A stretch of DNA of 64,000 nt, taken from CALSMU01 sp965230225 (lineage in GTDB: Bacteria; Bacteroidota; Bacteroidia; Flavobacteriales_D; Parvicellaceae). Where the stretch lies: positions 217,651-281,650 of the forward strand of contig CBDDKM010000001.1 of the NCBI GenBank assembly GCA_965230225.1, in the 5' to 3' direction. Each line of letters begins with the position of its first letter. The stretch's first letter is position 1. The position numbers and the translations under genes were made by a program. Positions 44,275 to 52,537 of the stretch are shown piece after piece. The notes under the pieces are model-generated. The model was given only the letters and a program-made list of their open reading frames with translations, was not told the DNA's origin and did no database searches.

Positions 44275-44811
44275 ATGAACACGGTTAAGCTGCACGATAA
44301 ATTATTTAAACCTTTTATTGGAAAGGAGAAAATTCAATCGGAGATAGAAAAGCTTGCTGTGCAGTTGGAAGAAGATTATCAGGGCAAATCACCCTTGTTT
44401 ATTGGAGTTTTAAATGGATCATTTTTGTTCGCAGCAGATTTGATACGAGAGTATAATGGCGAATGTGAAGTGAGTTTTGTAAAGATGGCCTCTTACGAAG
44501 GAACTCAAACAACAGGTGATGTAAAACAATTAGTAGGAATTAACGAAAATCTTGAAGGTAGGCATGTGGTAATCATTGAGGATATAGTAGATACTGGAAA
44601 TACAGTAGAGAAACTATATGAAATGATCAGTGAACATAAAGTTGCTTCGGTAAAAATTGCAACACTTTTGTATAAACCAAATGCTTATAAAAAGGATATT
44701 CCTATTGATTACGTAGCCATGGAAGTAGGAAACGAGTTTTTAGTGGGGTATGGATTGGATTACGACGGACTTGGAAGAAATTTAAAAGATATTTATATCA
44801 TAACAGATTAA
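44275..44811 (+). CDS. hpt: Hypoxanthine phosphoribosyltransferase
   Basis: 178 residues from ATG 44275. It converts hypoxanthine or guanine with PRPP to IMP or GMP (purine salvage). The PRPP motif VVIIEDIVDTGNT is clear. A longer frame from 44194 was rejected because its 27 extra residues do not fit the family and span the promoter element. It starts the run hpt-adk-obg-PAP2-crcB. Confidence 0.95.
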   Translation: MNTVKLHDKLFKPFIGKEKIQSEIEKLAVQLEEDYQGKSPLFIGVLNGSFLFAADLIREYNGECEVSFVKMASYEGTQTTGDVKQLVGINENLEGRHVVIIEDIVDTGNTVEKLYEMISEHKVASVKIATLLYKPNAYKKDIPIDYVAMEVGNEFLVGYGLDYDGLGRNLKDIYIITD

Positions 44812-44821
44812 TTATAGTGGT

Positions 44822-45412
44822 ATGTTAAACATAGTTTTATTCGGCCCTCCGGGAGCAGGAAAAGGAACACAAGCAGCAAGATTAATAGAAAAATACAACC
44901 TGGTTCACTTGTCAACCGGAGATATTTTTAGAGCAAATATTAAAGGGGAAACTGAGCTGGGGACACTAGCAAAAAGTTATATCGATAAAGGAAATTTAGT
45001 TCCTGATGAGGTAACCATTAGTATGCTGGAAAGCGAAGTGGATAAGAATCCAGATGCAATTGGATTTATTTTCGATGGTTTTCCAAGAACAACACCACAA
45101 GCTGAGGCTTTAGAAGTATTTCTAAAAGGAAAAAACACTTCTGTTAGCGTAATGGTTGCTTTAGATGTTGATGAGGATGAATTAGTGAAAAGACTTCTTT
45201 TAAGAGGAAAAGATAGTGGAAGAGCTGACGATTCTGATGAGAGTATTATTAGAAACAGAATTAAAGTTTATAACGAGCAAACAGCAGTAGTATCTAATTA
45301 CTATAGTGCTCAAAATAAATTTAAAAACATTGATGGAGTAGGAACTATCGATGAAATTTCTGAAAGATTATTCGAAGCTATTGAGTCTAGCAGACTTGAG
45401 TTAAATAGCTAA
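44822..45412 (+). CDS. adk: Adenylate kinase
   Basis: 196 residues, the short-lid form. It interconverts ATP + AMP and two ADP. P-loop GPPGAGKGT at 8-16; FDGFPRTTPQAEAL is the NMP-binding signature. The lid (about 125-140) has no zinc cysteines. It follows hpt by 10 bases and precedes obg, so both salvage enzymes share a transcript. Confidence 0.97.
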   Translation: MLNIVLFGPPGAGKGTQAARLIEKYNLVHLSTGDIFRANIKGETELGTLAKSYIDKGNLVPDEVTISMLESEVDKNPDAIGFIFDGFPRTTPQAEALEVFLKGKNTSVSVMVALDVDEDELVKRLLLRGKDSGRADDSDESIIRNRIKVYNEQTAVVSNYYSAQNKFKNIDGVGTIDEISERLFEAIESSRLELNS

Positions 45413-45428
45413 ATAGCCTTTAATAGAT

Positions 45429-46454
45429 ATGGCCGGATCGAGTTTTATTGATTATGTCAAAATATGTTGCCGCTCCGGAAAAGGAGGGGCTGGGTCTGCG
45501 CATTTCTACCGTGATAGACTAACCGCGAAAGGAGGTCCTGATGGAGGAGATGGTGGTAGAGGCGGCCATGTTATCATTAGAGGAAGCCGTAACCATTGGA
45601 CCCTTCTGCACCTTAAGTACAGGAAGCATGTAATTGCAGAACATGGTATGCCTGGTGGGGCCAGTATGAGTACAGGTAAGCAAGGTAAAGATGTTGTGCT
45701 TGAGGTTCCACTTGGAACAGTTCTTAAGGATTTTGAATCTGGAGAAATCATCGGAGAAATCATTGATGAAGGGGATGAAATCCTCGTGGTAGAAGGAGGT
45801 AGAGGAGGATTGGGTAATAGCCATTTCAAATCTTCTACTAACCAAACTCCAAAGTACTCTCAGCCTGGAGAAGATGGTAAAGAAGAATGGAAGATTCTTG
45901 AGTTAAAGGTATTAGCAGATGTTGGATTAGTTGGTTTTCCAAATGCAGGGAAATCTACTTTACTATCGGTAGTATCGGCAGCCAAACCGGAAATCGCTAA
46001 CTATCCGTTTACCACTCTCGTTCCTAACTTAGGTATTGTAAATTACCGAGATTACAAGTCCTTTGTAATGGCCGATATTCCCGGGATTATTGAGGGAGCT
46101 CACGAAGGGAAAGGACTTGGGCATCGTTTTCTAAGGCACATCGAGCGTAATGCCTTGTTATTGTTTATGGTTCCGATCGATGCCGACGATATTAAAAAGG
46201 AGTATGAAATACTGGTAAATGAATTGCGCCAGTATAATCCTGAGTTGTTGGATAAAGATCGAGTTTTAGCCATAACTAAAAGCGATATGCTGGACGATGA
46301 GTTAATCCAGGAGGTGAAGAAGGAGTTACCGGAAGGAGTTGAGTCTGTATTTATTTCTTCTGTTAGTGGATTGGGAGTACAAGAGCTAAAAGATGTTCTT
46401 TGGAGCAGATTGAATAATGATGTAAATGCCGATAAACCAGAGCGATTCAGATAA
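45429..46454 (+). CDS. obgE: GTPase Obg
   Basis: 341 residues. The Gly-rich Obg fold fills about 1-160 (GGDGGRGGHVI), followed by a G domain with P-loop GFPNAGKST at 169-177, DIPG near 217 and TKSD near 285. It acts in 50S assembly and stress control. It lacks the long C-terminal extension of some Obg proteins. 16 bases after adk, 4 before the PAP2 gene. Confidence 0.97.
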   Translation: MAGSSFIDYVKICCRSGKGGAGSAHFYRDRLTAKGGPDGGDGGRGGHVIIRGSRNHWTLLHLKYRKHVIAEHGMPGGASMSTGKQGKDVVLEVPLGTVLKDFESGEIIGEIIDEGDEILVVEGGRGGLGNSHFKSSTNQTPKYSQPGEDGKEEWKILELKVLADVGLVGFPNAGKSTLLSVVSAAKPEIANYPFTTLVPNLGIVNYRDYKSFVMADIPGIIEGAHEGKGLGHRFLRHIERNALLLFMVPIDADDIKKEYEILVNELRQYNPELLDKDRVLAITKSDMLDDELIQEVKKELPEGVESVFISSVSGLGVQELKDVLWSRLNNDVNADKPERFR

Positions 46455-46458
46455 TTAA

Positions 46459-47040
46459 ATGACATTAATAGAGCAAATAGAAAAGTGGGATAGAGAACTG
46501 CTATTTGCCATTAATGGAGCCCATTCGGAATTTTTTGATGGGGTAATGTGGTGGGTGAGTGAACCTGTTTTTGGAGTGCCCTTTTACCTATTCTTTGCTT
46601 TTCTGTTCTATAAGTATTATGGGTTAAAAAATGCTTTAATTATGGTACTGGCTGTTGGAATTGCTGTAGGCCTTTCCGATTTAGCAGCTAAACATTTGTT
46701 CAAAGAAGTATTTGAAAGGTATAGGCCCAGTCATAACCTAGAGATAAAACACTTATTGCATTTTGTGAATGGAGAACATGGAGGAACCTATGGTTTCGTT
46801 TCCTCTCATGCTGCCAATATGTTTTCCATTGCTACTATAACCGGTTTATTGTTACTACGGAAGTTGAAATACTTTATTATCCCGGCTTTGTTATGGGCTG
46901 CATTGATTGGATATAGTAGAATATACCTTGGAGTACATTATCCATCTGATGTATTTGGAGGAGCTATGCTTGGAGCATTTATAGGAATACTTGTTTATCA
47001 GGTAGTGATAAAATCTAAATTGGTTAACTTTAGTACATGA
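46459..47040 (+). CDS. PAP2-family membrane phosphatase
   Basis: 193 residues with four to five hydrophobic segments. The phosphatase motifs are present: KEVFERYRP (Lys82, Arg89, Pro90), SSHA at 115-118 with His117, and SRIYLGVHYPSD with Arg154, His160 and Asp164. Substrates in this family are phosphatidic acid, undecaprenyl pyrophosphate or similar; the exact one is not clear. Motif 2 is SSHA instead of the common PSGH. It ends within the crcB start (4-base overlap). Confidence 0.9.
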   Translation: MTLIEQIEKWDRELLFAINGAHSEFFDGVMWWVSEPVFGVPFYLFFAFLFYKYYGLKNALIMVLAVGIAVGLSDLAAKHLFKEVFERYRPSHNLEIKHLLHFVNGEHGGTYGFVSSHAANMFSIATITGLLLLRKLKYFIIPALLWAALIGYSRIYLGVHYPSDVFGGAMLGAFIGILVYQVVIKSKLVNFST

Positions 47041-47405
47041 ATGTTCTAATAGCCATATTTGTAGGAGGAGGACTAGGTAGTCTTTCCAGGTATGGAATTT
47101 CATTATTGGGTAAGCAGTGGTTTGATACTAGCTTTCCAGTTGGAACATTAATCGCTAATGTATTAAGTTGTATTGTACTTGCTCTTACGGTTGGATTTTT
47201 TCTGGATAAAATAACCTCAGATAGCCTCAAAGCTTTTATCCTAATTGGTTTTTGTGGAGGGTTTAGTACGTTCTCTACTTTTAGTTTTGAAACCTTTCAG
47301 TTAATGAAGGATGGTCAATTCTGGATGGCAGCATTAAACGTTCTAATCAGCGTATTTACGTGCCTTCTAATTATGTATGTATTGGTACAACGATCGAAAG
47401 GTTAG
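47037..47405 (+). CDS. crcB: Fluoride ion channel CrcB/Fluc
   Basis: 122 residues, four membrane segments. It exports toxic fluoride as a dual-topology dimer. Signature residues are GGGLGSLSRY at the N-terminus, the Asn of IANVLS and the GFCGGFSTFSTFSFE phenylalanine box. It overlaps the PAP2 gene by ATGA. No fluoride riboswitch is visible in front of it. Confidence 0.95.
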   Translation: MNVLIAIFVGGGLGSLSRYGISLLGKQWFDTSFPVGTLIANVLSCIVLALTVGFFLDKITSDSLKAFILIGFCGGFSTFSTFSFETFQLMKDGQFWMAALNVLISVFTCLLIMYVLVQRSKG

Positions 47406-47410
47406 GGCAT

Positions 47411-47444
47411 AAAAAAACCTCTCGATTTCTCGAAAGGTTCTTTT
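47411..47444 (+). terminator. Two-way terminator between crcB and the small lipoprotein gene
   Basis: AACCTCTCGA pairs with TCGAAAGGTT (one C-A mismatch) around TTTC, with A-run before and T-run after, so it fits both strands. Confidence 0.85.
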
Positions 47445-47468
47445 ATATAAAATTCTAAAAAGAATATC

Positions 47469-47741
47469 TTATTCAGCAAGTCTTAATAGGTCTTCAACAG
47501 CTGCAAGTCCGTTGCACTCAGCCATTTTAGTTCCCATTTTTTCACCTTCTTCTTCGCTTCCTCTAGCACCTTTGTAAGTTTCAACCCATGCGTCAACACA
47601 TTTAGTTTTTTCTTCACCTTCTTTCTCGATGCAGGCGCAGTACTCGTCGGCAGCTTTTTCACCGTCAATTCCTCCACATGAAGCAAGAGAAAGTGATCCA
47701 GCGATAACAGCAGCTCCTAATAAAAATTTTGCTTTTTTCAT
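47469..47741 (-). CDS. Small Cys-containing lipoprotein
   Basis: 90 residues. The lipobox LASC gives a lipid-modified Cys22. The mature 69 residues are Glu/Lys-rich and probably helical, with four more cysteines: Cys35 and Cys37 (CAC), Cys48 and Cys76, enough for two disulfides or a metal site. No family name is certain, though small lipoproteins of this kind occur in Bacteroidota. It stands alone, with a terminator after it. Confidence 0.75.
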   Translation of the reverse strand: MKKAKFLLGAAVIAGSLSLASCGGIDGEKAADEYCACIEKEGEEKTKCVDAWVETYKGARGSEEEGEKMGTKMAECNGLAAVEDLLRLAE

Positions 47742-47821
47742 GTTCTAATAATTAATTAATTTGTAATGAGTAGCTAATGTCAGTATTATACATTTTATAT
47801 CCAAGAAAAAGAACAATTAAA

Positions 47822-48616
47822 TTAATTGATTCCTTCATCTCGGAAATAATGACCTTTTTGTTCGCTTTCATAATAGTAGATATAAATTTGAGCTGTATCG
47901 TTTAAGAAATTGACCTTTCCAATTTCAAGTCGACTGATTTTTATACCGGTTCTAGTCTCTAAGTCCTGAACCAATTCATCGTGTTTTTCAGGAAGAATTA
48001 AGTCAATCTTTTCATAGGTAATGACCTTTCTGGATTCGTGCCGGAGCAGCCAGACTTTTTCTATGGAGTAGGTAACAGCAATGATAGCTACATTGGTAAA
48101 TACCAACTCAGTATAGCTCATCTTTTTATTGGCCAAAGCATTGATCACGGAAACCCCGATAACAATAAAGAGGTAAGTCATTTCCTTAATAGGAATGGCA
48201 TCTGTCCGGTACCGAATTATTCCGAAAATGGCAAATAACCCTAGAGCCATACCCATACCCATTTCGAACTTTTTTAGGGTAAAGCAGATCATGAAAATCA
48301 ATAAACTGATCATGATATAGGTAAACAAGTAATCCTTTCTCTTTGCAATAGGGTAATAAATGGCCCTAACAATTATCATGATTACACTAAAATTGATGAA
48401 GAATTTAAAGAGTAATTTCCAGAAGTCATCGTCAAACAACTGCATCCCTAAAAAGCTTTTTTCATTGGGATCTTCAGTTTTTACAGCGTTTTTTATGTTG
48501 TCAGCCTGCTCTTCAATCGCTTTAGCATATCCTTTAATCGCATCCTGAGTTTCTGAATCTGTCAGAAAATCAACGGCTGTATTGATAAAGTCAAATTGAT
48601 CCAATATCCAGTTCAT
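47822..48616 (-). CDS. DUF4956 membrane protein
   Basis: 264 residues. A soluble N-terminus (1-68) is followed by five likely membrane segments (about 69-175), including the family signature FGIIRYRTDAIPIKEMTYLF, and a soluble C-terminal domain (about 190-264). Its start overlaps the end of the VTC gene by 4 bases, so they are translated together. DUF4956 genes often accompany VTC-domain genes, which suggests a membrane partner for polyphosphate or related synthesis; this is inference. Confidence 0.9.
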   Translation of the reverse strand: MNWILDQFDFINTAVDFLTDSETQDAIKGYAKAIEEQADNIKNAVKTEDPNEKSFLGMQLFDDDFWKLLFKFFINFSVIMIIVRAIYYPIAKRKDYLFTYIMISLLIFMICFTLKKFEMGMGMALGLFAIFGIIRYRTDAIPIKEMTYLFIVIGVSVINALANKKMSYTELVFTNVAIIAVTYSIEKVWLLRHESRKVITYEKIDLILPEKHDELVQDLETRTGIKISRLEIGKVNFLNDTAQIYIYYYESEQKGHYFRDEGIN

Positions 48617-49356
48617 TTACTTATTTTGTTTATGTATAAATGTTTTGCTTTAAATCTGTTTTTCTTTAAGTCGGGGTAAAGCATTCCGGCCCCGATGCAA
48701 TATTTACTCATTCTTAATGGCCGTACACCATTCTTTTTGAGTAGTACCATAAATGGAGAATGTCGATCTACTCGCTCCTGTTTTACTTCTCCAATAATAA
48801 CTTCACCCAATTGTAATTGTTGATTTTCCCAGGAAAATCCAAGCCCAATATCCAATGTTAACCTTTCTGTATCAACTTTATTAACCAGCGTAATTCGATG
48901 GAAATGATTCCAAAGTTTCGTGGTTAACACATAAGGGTGTGGAATCACATCTTTAATGAAAGTATCTGATTCGCTAGAAAGGTTCTCTTCAAAGTCTTCG
49001 ATTCTAATTCTACTCTTTATGGTTCTTCCCTTTTTTTTGTGTTTGATTTCCAGAAAGCACAGTTCAGAGTCCACATATTTCCTCATCCTTACCTTGTACC
49101 TGTCCGGTCTTTCGTTGTGGTGATGATTGTAAAATAAAAAGTCGGGAGTATCAAAATACAGGGTTTTATATTTTGCAATTCGCTTACCTTTTATTTCAAG
49201 TGTTTTATAAAAAGGATTTAACTCTGGAAGTATCTTTTCAAAAACGCTTCTTTTAATCACAAATTTAGTGTCGGTTCTGTTGAGTAGCTTAACCGAATCC
49301 ATCTCCTCTAAAGTGATGGGTTCAAATTGATCTAATATGGAAATGATTTTATCCAA
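48613..49356 (-). CDS. VTC-domain protein, probable polyphosphate polymerase
   Basis: 247 residues, almost entirely a VTC (CYTH-like tunnel) domain. Basic and acidic tunnel residues are in place: RTDTKFV (Arg27, Lys31), TLYFDTPD (66-72), RYKVRMRKY (86-94) and LEIKHKKKGRTIKSR (102-116). In yeast Vtc4 this domain makes polyphosphate from ATP. The DUF4956 membrane protein follows with a 4-base overlap. No polyphosphate kinase or other polyphosphate gene is nearby. Confidence 0.88.
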   Translation of the reverse strand: MDKIISILDQFEPITLEEMDSVKLLNRTDTKFVIKRSVFEKILPELNPFYKTLEIKGKRIAKYKTLYFDTPDFLFYNHHHNERPDRYKVRMRKYVDSELCFLEIKHKKKGRTIKSRIRIEDFEENLSSESDTFIKDVIPHPYVLTTKLWNHFHRITLVNKVDTERLTLDIGLGFSWENQQLQLGEVIIGEVKQERVDRHSPFMVLLKKNGVRPLRMSKYCIGAGMLYPDLKKNRFKAKHLYINKISK

Positions 49357-49481
49357 AGTGTGTCCTTTTTAGCTGGTTAAGCTTCATCCTCGTGAAATTA
49401 AACAATCAACTCTCAGGAAACCCTACCCCTTACATTTCTTTCCATTATTCCATTGTTAATTACCGAGTTTCAAAAGAATAT

Positions 49482-49489
49482 TAAATTTG
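49482..49489 (+). promoter_or_regulatory. Candidate -7 element for cdd
   Basis: TAAATTTG matches TAnnTTTG, 17 bases before ATG 49507; nearest TTG is 26 bases upstream. Confidence 0.45.
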
Positions 49490-49506
49490 TTGTAGAATAA
49501 CAAGAA

Positions 49507-49989
49507 ATGAGACAGGAGAGCTTTAAGGTTAATTACAAAGTTTACGATAGCTTAGAAGAGATTCCAAACGATGAAAAAGAGTTGCTTGAAGCGGCCCAAA
49601 AAAGTTTGGAAAATGCTTATGCCATATACTCAGGGTTTAGAGTGGGGGCTGCATTGTTGTTGGAAAACGGAGAAATCGTAACCGGAAATAACCAGGAGAA
49701 CATTGCTTTCCCTTCTTCGTTATGCGCAGAAAGAGTGGCGCTTTACTATTGCAAAGCCAATTATCCGGAGGTTAAAGTGACTAAAATTGCCATTACCGCC
49801 AAATCTTCCAAAGAGGTGTTAGATGCACCGGTTACTCCATGTGGAGCGTGCAGGCAGGTTATGCTGGAGTACGAGAGAGTACAAGGGGGGCAGATGGAAG
49901 TTATTTTATACGGCCAGGCAGGGGAGGTATTTGTTTTTGATAATGTTGGTGAGCTTCTCCCATTAGCGTTCGAAACAACGGCTCTCTAG
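49507..49989 (+). CDS. cdd: Cytidine deaminase
   Basis: 160 residues, homotetramer-type. It deaminates cytidine and deoxycytidine to uridine forms for salvage. Catalytic motif CAE at 73-75 (Glu75 proton shuttle) and PCGAC at 111-115 give the three zinc cysteines (73, 112, 115). A separate transcription unit by its position. Confidence 0.95.
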   Translation: MRQESFKVNYKVYDSLEEIPNDEKELLEAAQKSLENAYAIYSGFRVGAALLLENGEIVTGNNQENIAFPSSLCAERVALYYCKANYPEVKVTKIAITAKSSKEVLDAPVTPCGACRQVMLEYERVQGGQMEVILYGQAGEVFVFDNVGELLPLAFETTAL

Positions 49990-50083
49990 TTCAATATCCC
50001 GAAATTTGTCAAAAATCTGTTAGGATTTCGATAGTATAAACAATCCTTTAGACGAATTAATTAGGGCGTTTCATTAATAGATA

Positions 50084-50091
50084 TATATTTG
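50084..50091 (+). promoter_or_regulatory. Candidate -7 element for pdhA-pdhC
   Basis: TATATTTG matches TAnnTTTG, 25 bases before ATG 50117. No clear TTG at -33. Confidence 0.5.
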
Positions 50092-50116
50092 TAAACTTCA
50101 TTTTAATTAGCATAGA

Positions 50117-51166
50117 ATGACAACTAAAACTACGAAAGCAAGAAAGACGACCACAACTAAGGCATCTTCTAAGTTGAAATACAGCAAGAAACAATACCTA
50201 AAATGGTATGAGGACATGCTTGTAATGAGAAAAATTGAAGAGAAAGTAGGTCATCTATATATCCAACAAAAATTTGGAGGATTTTGCCACCTTTATATCG
50301 GTCAGGAGGCATTAGTAACTGGTACGGCATCAGCTTGTAAAAAAGATGATAAACACATTACCGCTTATAGAGATCATGCACACCCAATCGCTTTAGGTTT
50401 ACACCCAAAGTATATGGTTGCTGAGCTTTATGGAAAAACTACTGGGATGTCTAAAGGTAAAGGAGGTTCTATGCACATGTTCCATAAAGAGATTAACCTT
50501 ATGGGAGGACATGGAATCGTAGGTGCTCAAATCCCAATGGGAGCAGGTATTGCTTTTGCAGAAAAGTATAAGGGAACTAAAAACGTTACTTTTTGTTCTT
50601 TTGGTGATGGTGCTGCAAGACAGGGAGCCCTTCACGAAACATTTAACATGGCTATGAACTGGAAACTTCCGGTGGTATTTATTATCGAGAATAATAACTA
50701 TGCAATGGGAACTTCAGTGGGTAGAACAACCAACGTTGAAGACATGTCCGAAATTGGAAAATCTTACCATATGCCATCATTTGTTGTTGATGGAATGAGT
50801 GTTGAGGCAGTTCACGAAGCTATCGCTGATGCATGTAAGCATGTAAGAGCTGGAAAAGGTCCTGTATTGTTAGACGTTAGAACGTATAGATATAAAGGAC
50901 ATTCCATGTCCGATCCTCAAAAATATAGAACGAAAGAGGAAGTTGAAGACTACAAAAAGGAAGATCCAATTACTAAAGTATTGGATACCATCAAGAAGCA
51001 TAAACTAGCAACTGAGAAAGATTTGGAAGCGATTGTAACTCGTGTAAAAGCAGTGGTTGAAGAATCGGTGAAATTTGCTGAAGAATCTCCGGAGCCAGAT
51101 CCAAAAGAGTTGTACGAAGATGTTTATGTAGGAGATTATCCTTACATCATAGAATATAAAGATTAA
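50117..51166 (+). CDS. pdhA: Pyruvate dehydrogenase E1 component, alpha subunit
   Basis: 349 residues. It decarboxylates pyruvate with thiamine pyrophosphate, together with E1 beta. A Lys/Thr-rich N-terminal stretch (1-22) precedes the normal core. The TPP motif runs from GDG (163-165) to NN (192-193). YRYKGHSMSDP, the loop phosphorylated in mitochondria, is present. pdhC follows 38 bases later; the beta subunit gene is not adjacent. Confidence 0.94.
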   Translation: MTTKTTKARKTTTTKASSKLKYSKKQYLKWYEDMLVMRKIEEKVGHLYIQQKFGGFCHLYIGQEALVTGTASACKKDDKHITAYRDHAHPIALGLHPKYMVAELYGKTTGMSKGKGGSMHMFHKEINLMGGHGIVGAQIPMGAGIAFAEKYKGTKNVTFCSFGDGAARQGALHETFNMAMNWKLPVVFIIENNNYAMGTSVGRTTNVEDMSEIGKSYHMPSFVVDGMSVEAVHEAIADACKHVRAGKGPVLLDVRTYRYKGHSMSDPQKYRTKEEVEDYKKEDPITKVLDTIKKHKLATEKDLEAIVTRVKAVVEESVKFAEESPEPDPKELYEDVYVGDYPYIIEYKD

Positions 51167-51204
51167 TAATAGAAGTTTAACTTCTCGTTTCAAACCAGAT
51201 TTAA

Positions 51205-52476
51205 ATGGCAGAAATTGTAAGAATGCCCAAATTGAGCGACACCATGGTTGAAGGTGTAGTTGCTGAGTGGCACAAGAATGTTGGAGATACTGTTGACTCC
51301 GGTGATTTATTAGCTGAAATCGAAACTGATAAGGCTACAATGGAATTTGAATCATTTCAAGATGGTGTTTTATTACACATTGGAGTGGAAAAAGGAGCAG
51401 CAGCTCCCGTAGATTCTATCTTAGCTATTCTTGGTGAAAAAGGTGAGGATATCCAACCTTTATTAGAAGCTGAAGCTAATGCAGAAGTAAAAGAAGAACC
51501 GGTAGAAGAGAAAAAAGAAGTTACACCATCTCCTGCTCCTGTAAAACAAGAAACTCCGAAGCCTGCACCGGTTGCTAAACCTGCTGCTAAGCCAGCAGCT
51601 AATAGCTACCCTCCTGCTAGCGCTAGCGGAGATAGAGTTAAGGTTTCTCCTTTGGCTAAAAGATTAGCAGAAGAAAGAGGAATCAATCTTAACTTCCTTC
51701 AGGGAAGTGGAGAAGGAGGAAGAATCATTAAGAGAGATATTGATAACTACCAGGGTGGTGGAACAAGCTTTGTTGGAGTTGAAAGCTCTAATGATGTACC
51801 GGTATCTCAAATGAGAAAAGTAATTGCTTCAAGGTTGGCAGAAAGCAAATTTACAGCGCCACACTTTTACTTAAATGTATCCATCGATATGGATAACGCA
51901 ATTGCTGCCAGAAAGTCAATCAATAGCATGATTGCTCCGCAGAAAATATCTTTTAATGATCTTGTAATCAAAGCATGTGCAGCTTCGTTGAAAGATAATC
52001 CGGATGTAAATGCAGGTTGGTTTGGAGATTTTATTAGATACAATGATCACGTTCATATTGGTGTAGCAGTTGCTGTACCTGATGGGTTATTAGTTCCTGT
52101 AGTTCGTTTTGCCGATGGTAAAACACTAACTCAAATTGGAGCTGAAGTAAAAGATCTGGCTACAAGAGCAAGAGATAAGAAACTTCAACCTGAAGATTGG
52201 GAAGGAAATACTTTTACAATTTCTAATCTAGGGATGATGGGAATCGAAGATTTTACTGCTATTATCAACCCACCAGATTCTTGTATTCTTGCAGTAGGAG
52301 GAATCAATCAGGTGCCGGTTGTCAAAAACAATGAAGTTGTTCCTGGAAATGTAATGAAGGTAACTCTTAGCTGTGACCACAGAGTTGTAGATGGAGCAGT
52401 AGGAGCAGCATTCCTTAAATCATTCAAAGAGTATATGGAGAACCCGGTATTGCTATTGGGGAAACAAAACATATAA
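51205..52476 (+). CDS. pdhC: Pyruvate dehydrogenase E2, dihydrolipoamide acetyltransferase
   Basis: 423 residues. One lipoyl domain (1-80, lipoyl-lysine Lys43 in ETDKATM), an Ala/Pro/Lys-rich linker (about 90-140), a peripheral subunit-binding domain (about 145-180) and the catalytic core (about 195-423) with CDHRVVDGA, His392 and Asp396. It transfers acetyl to CoA and forms the core of the complex. Single lipoyl domain as in mitochondrial-type E2. A terminator follows. Confidence 0.95.
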   Translation: MAEIVRMPKLSDTMVEGVVAEWHKNVGDTVDSGDLLAEIETDKATMEFESFQDGVLLHIGVEKGAAAPVDSILAILGEKGEDIQPLLEAEANAEVKEEPVEEKKEVTPSPAPVKQETPKPAPVAKPAAKPAANSYPPASASGDRVKVSPLAKRLAEERGINLNFLQGSGEGGRIIKRDIDNYQGGGTSFVGVESSNDVPVSQMRKVIASRLAESKFTAPHFYLNVSIDMDNAIAARKSINSMIAPQKISFNDLVIKACAASLKDNPDVNAGWFGDFIRYNDHVHIGVAVAVPDGLLVPVVRFADGKTLTQIGAEVKDLATRARDKKLQPEDWEGNTFTISNLGMMGIEDFTAIINPPDSCILAVGGINQVPVVKNNEVVPGNVMKVTLSCDHRVVDGAVGAAFLKSFKEYMENPVLLLGKQNI

Positions 52477-52495
52477 AAAATCAATTTGTAAATTT

Positions 52496-52524
52496 AAAGG
52501 GTCGGTTTAACCGGCCCTTTTTTG
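52496..52524 (+). terminator. Terminator after pdhC
   Basis: AAAGGGTCGGTT pairs with AACCGGCCCTTT (12 bp, one T-G pair), followed by T residues. Confidence 0.92.
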
Positions 52525-52537
52525 TTTGCCCACATTG

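Noticed and set aside
47037..47100. Fluoride riboswitch for crcB
   Set aside because: crcB starts inside the previous gene and no riboswitch fold was seen in front of the operon.
51171..51185. Palindrome AGAAGTTTAACTTCT between pdhA and pdhC
   Set aside because: Two 7-base arms with a single central base cannot form a good hairpin loop and no regulator site is known to match.
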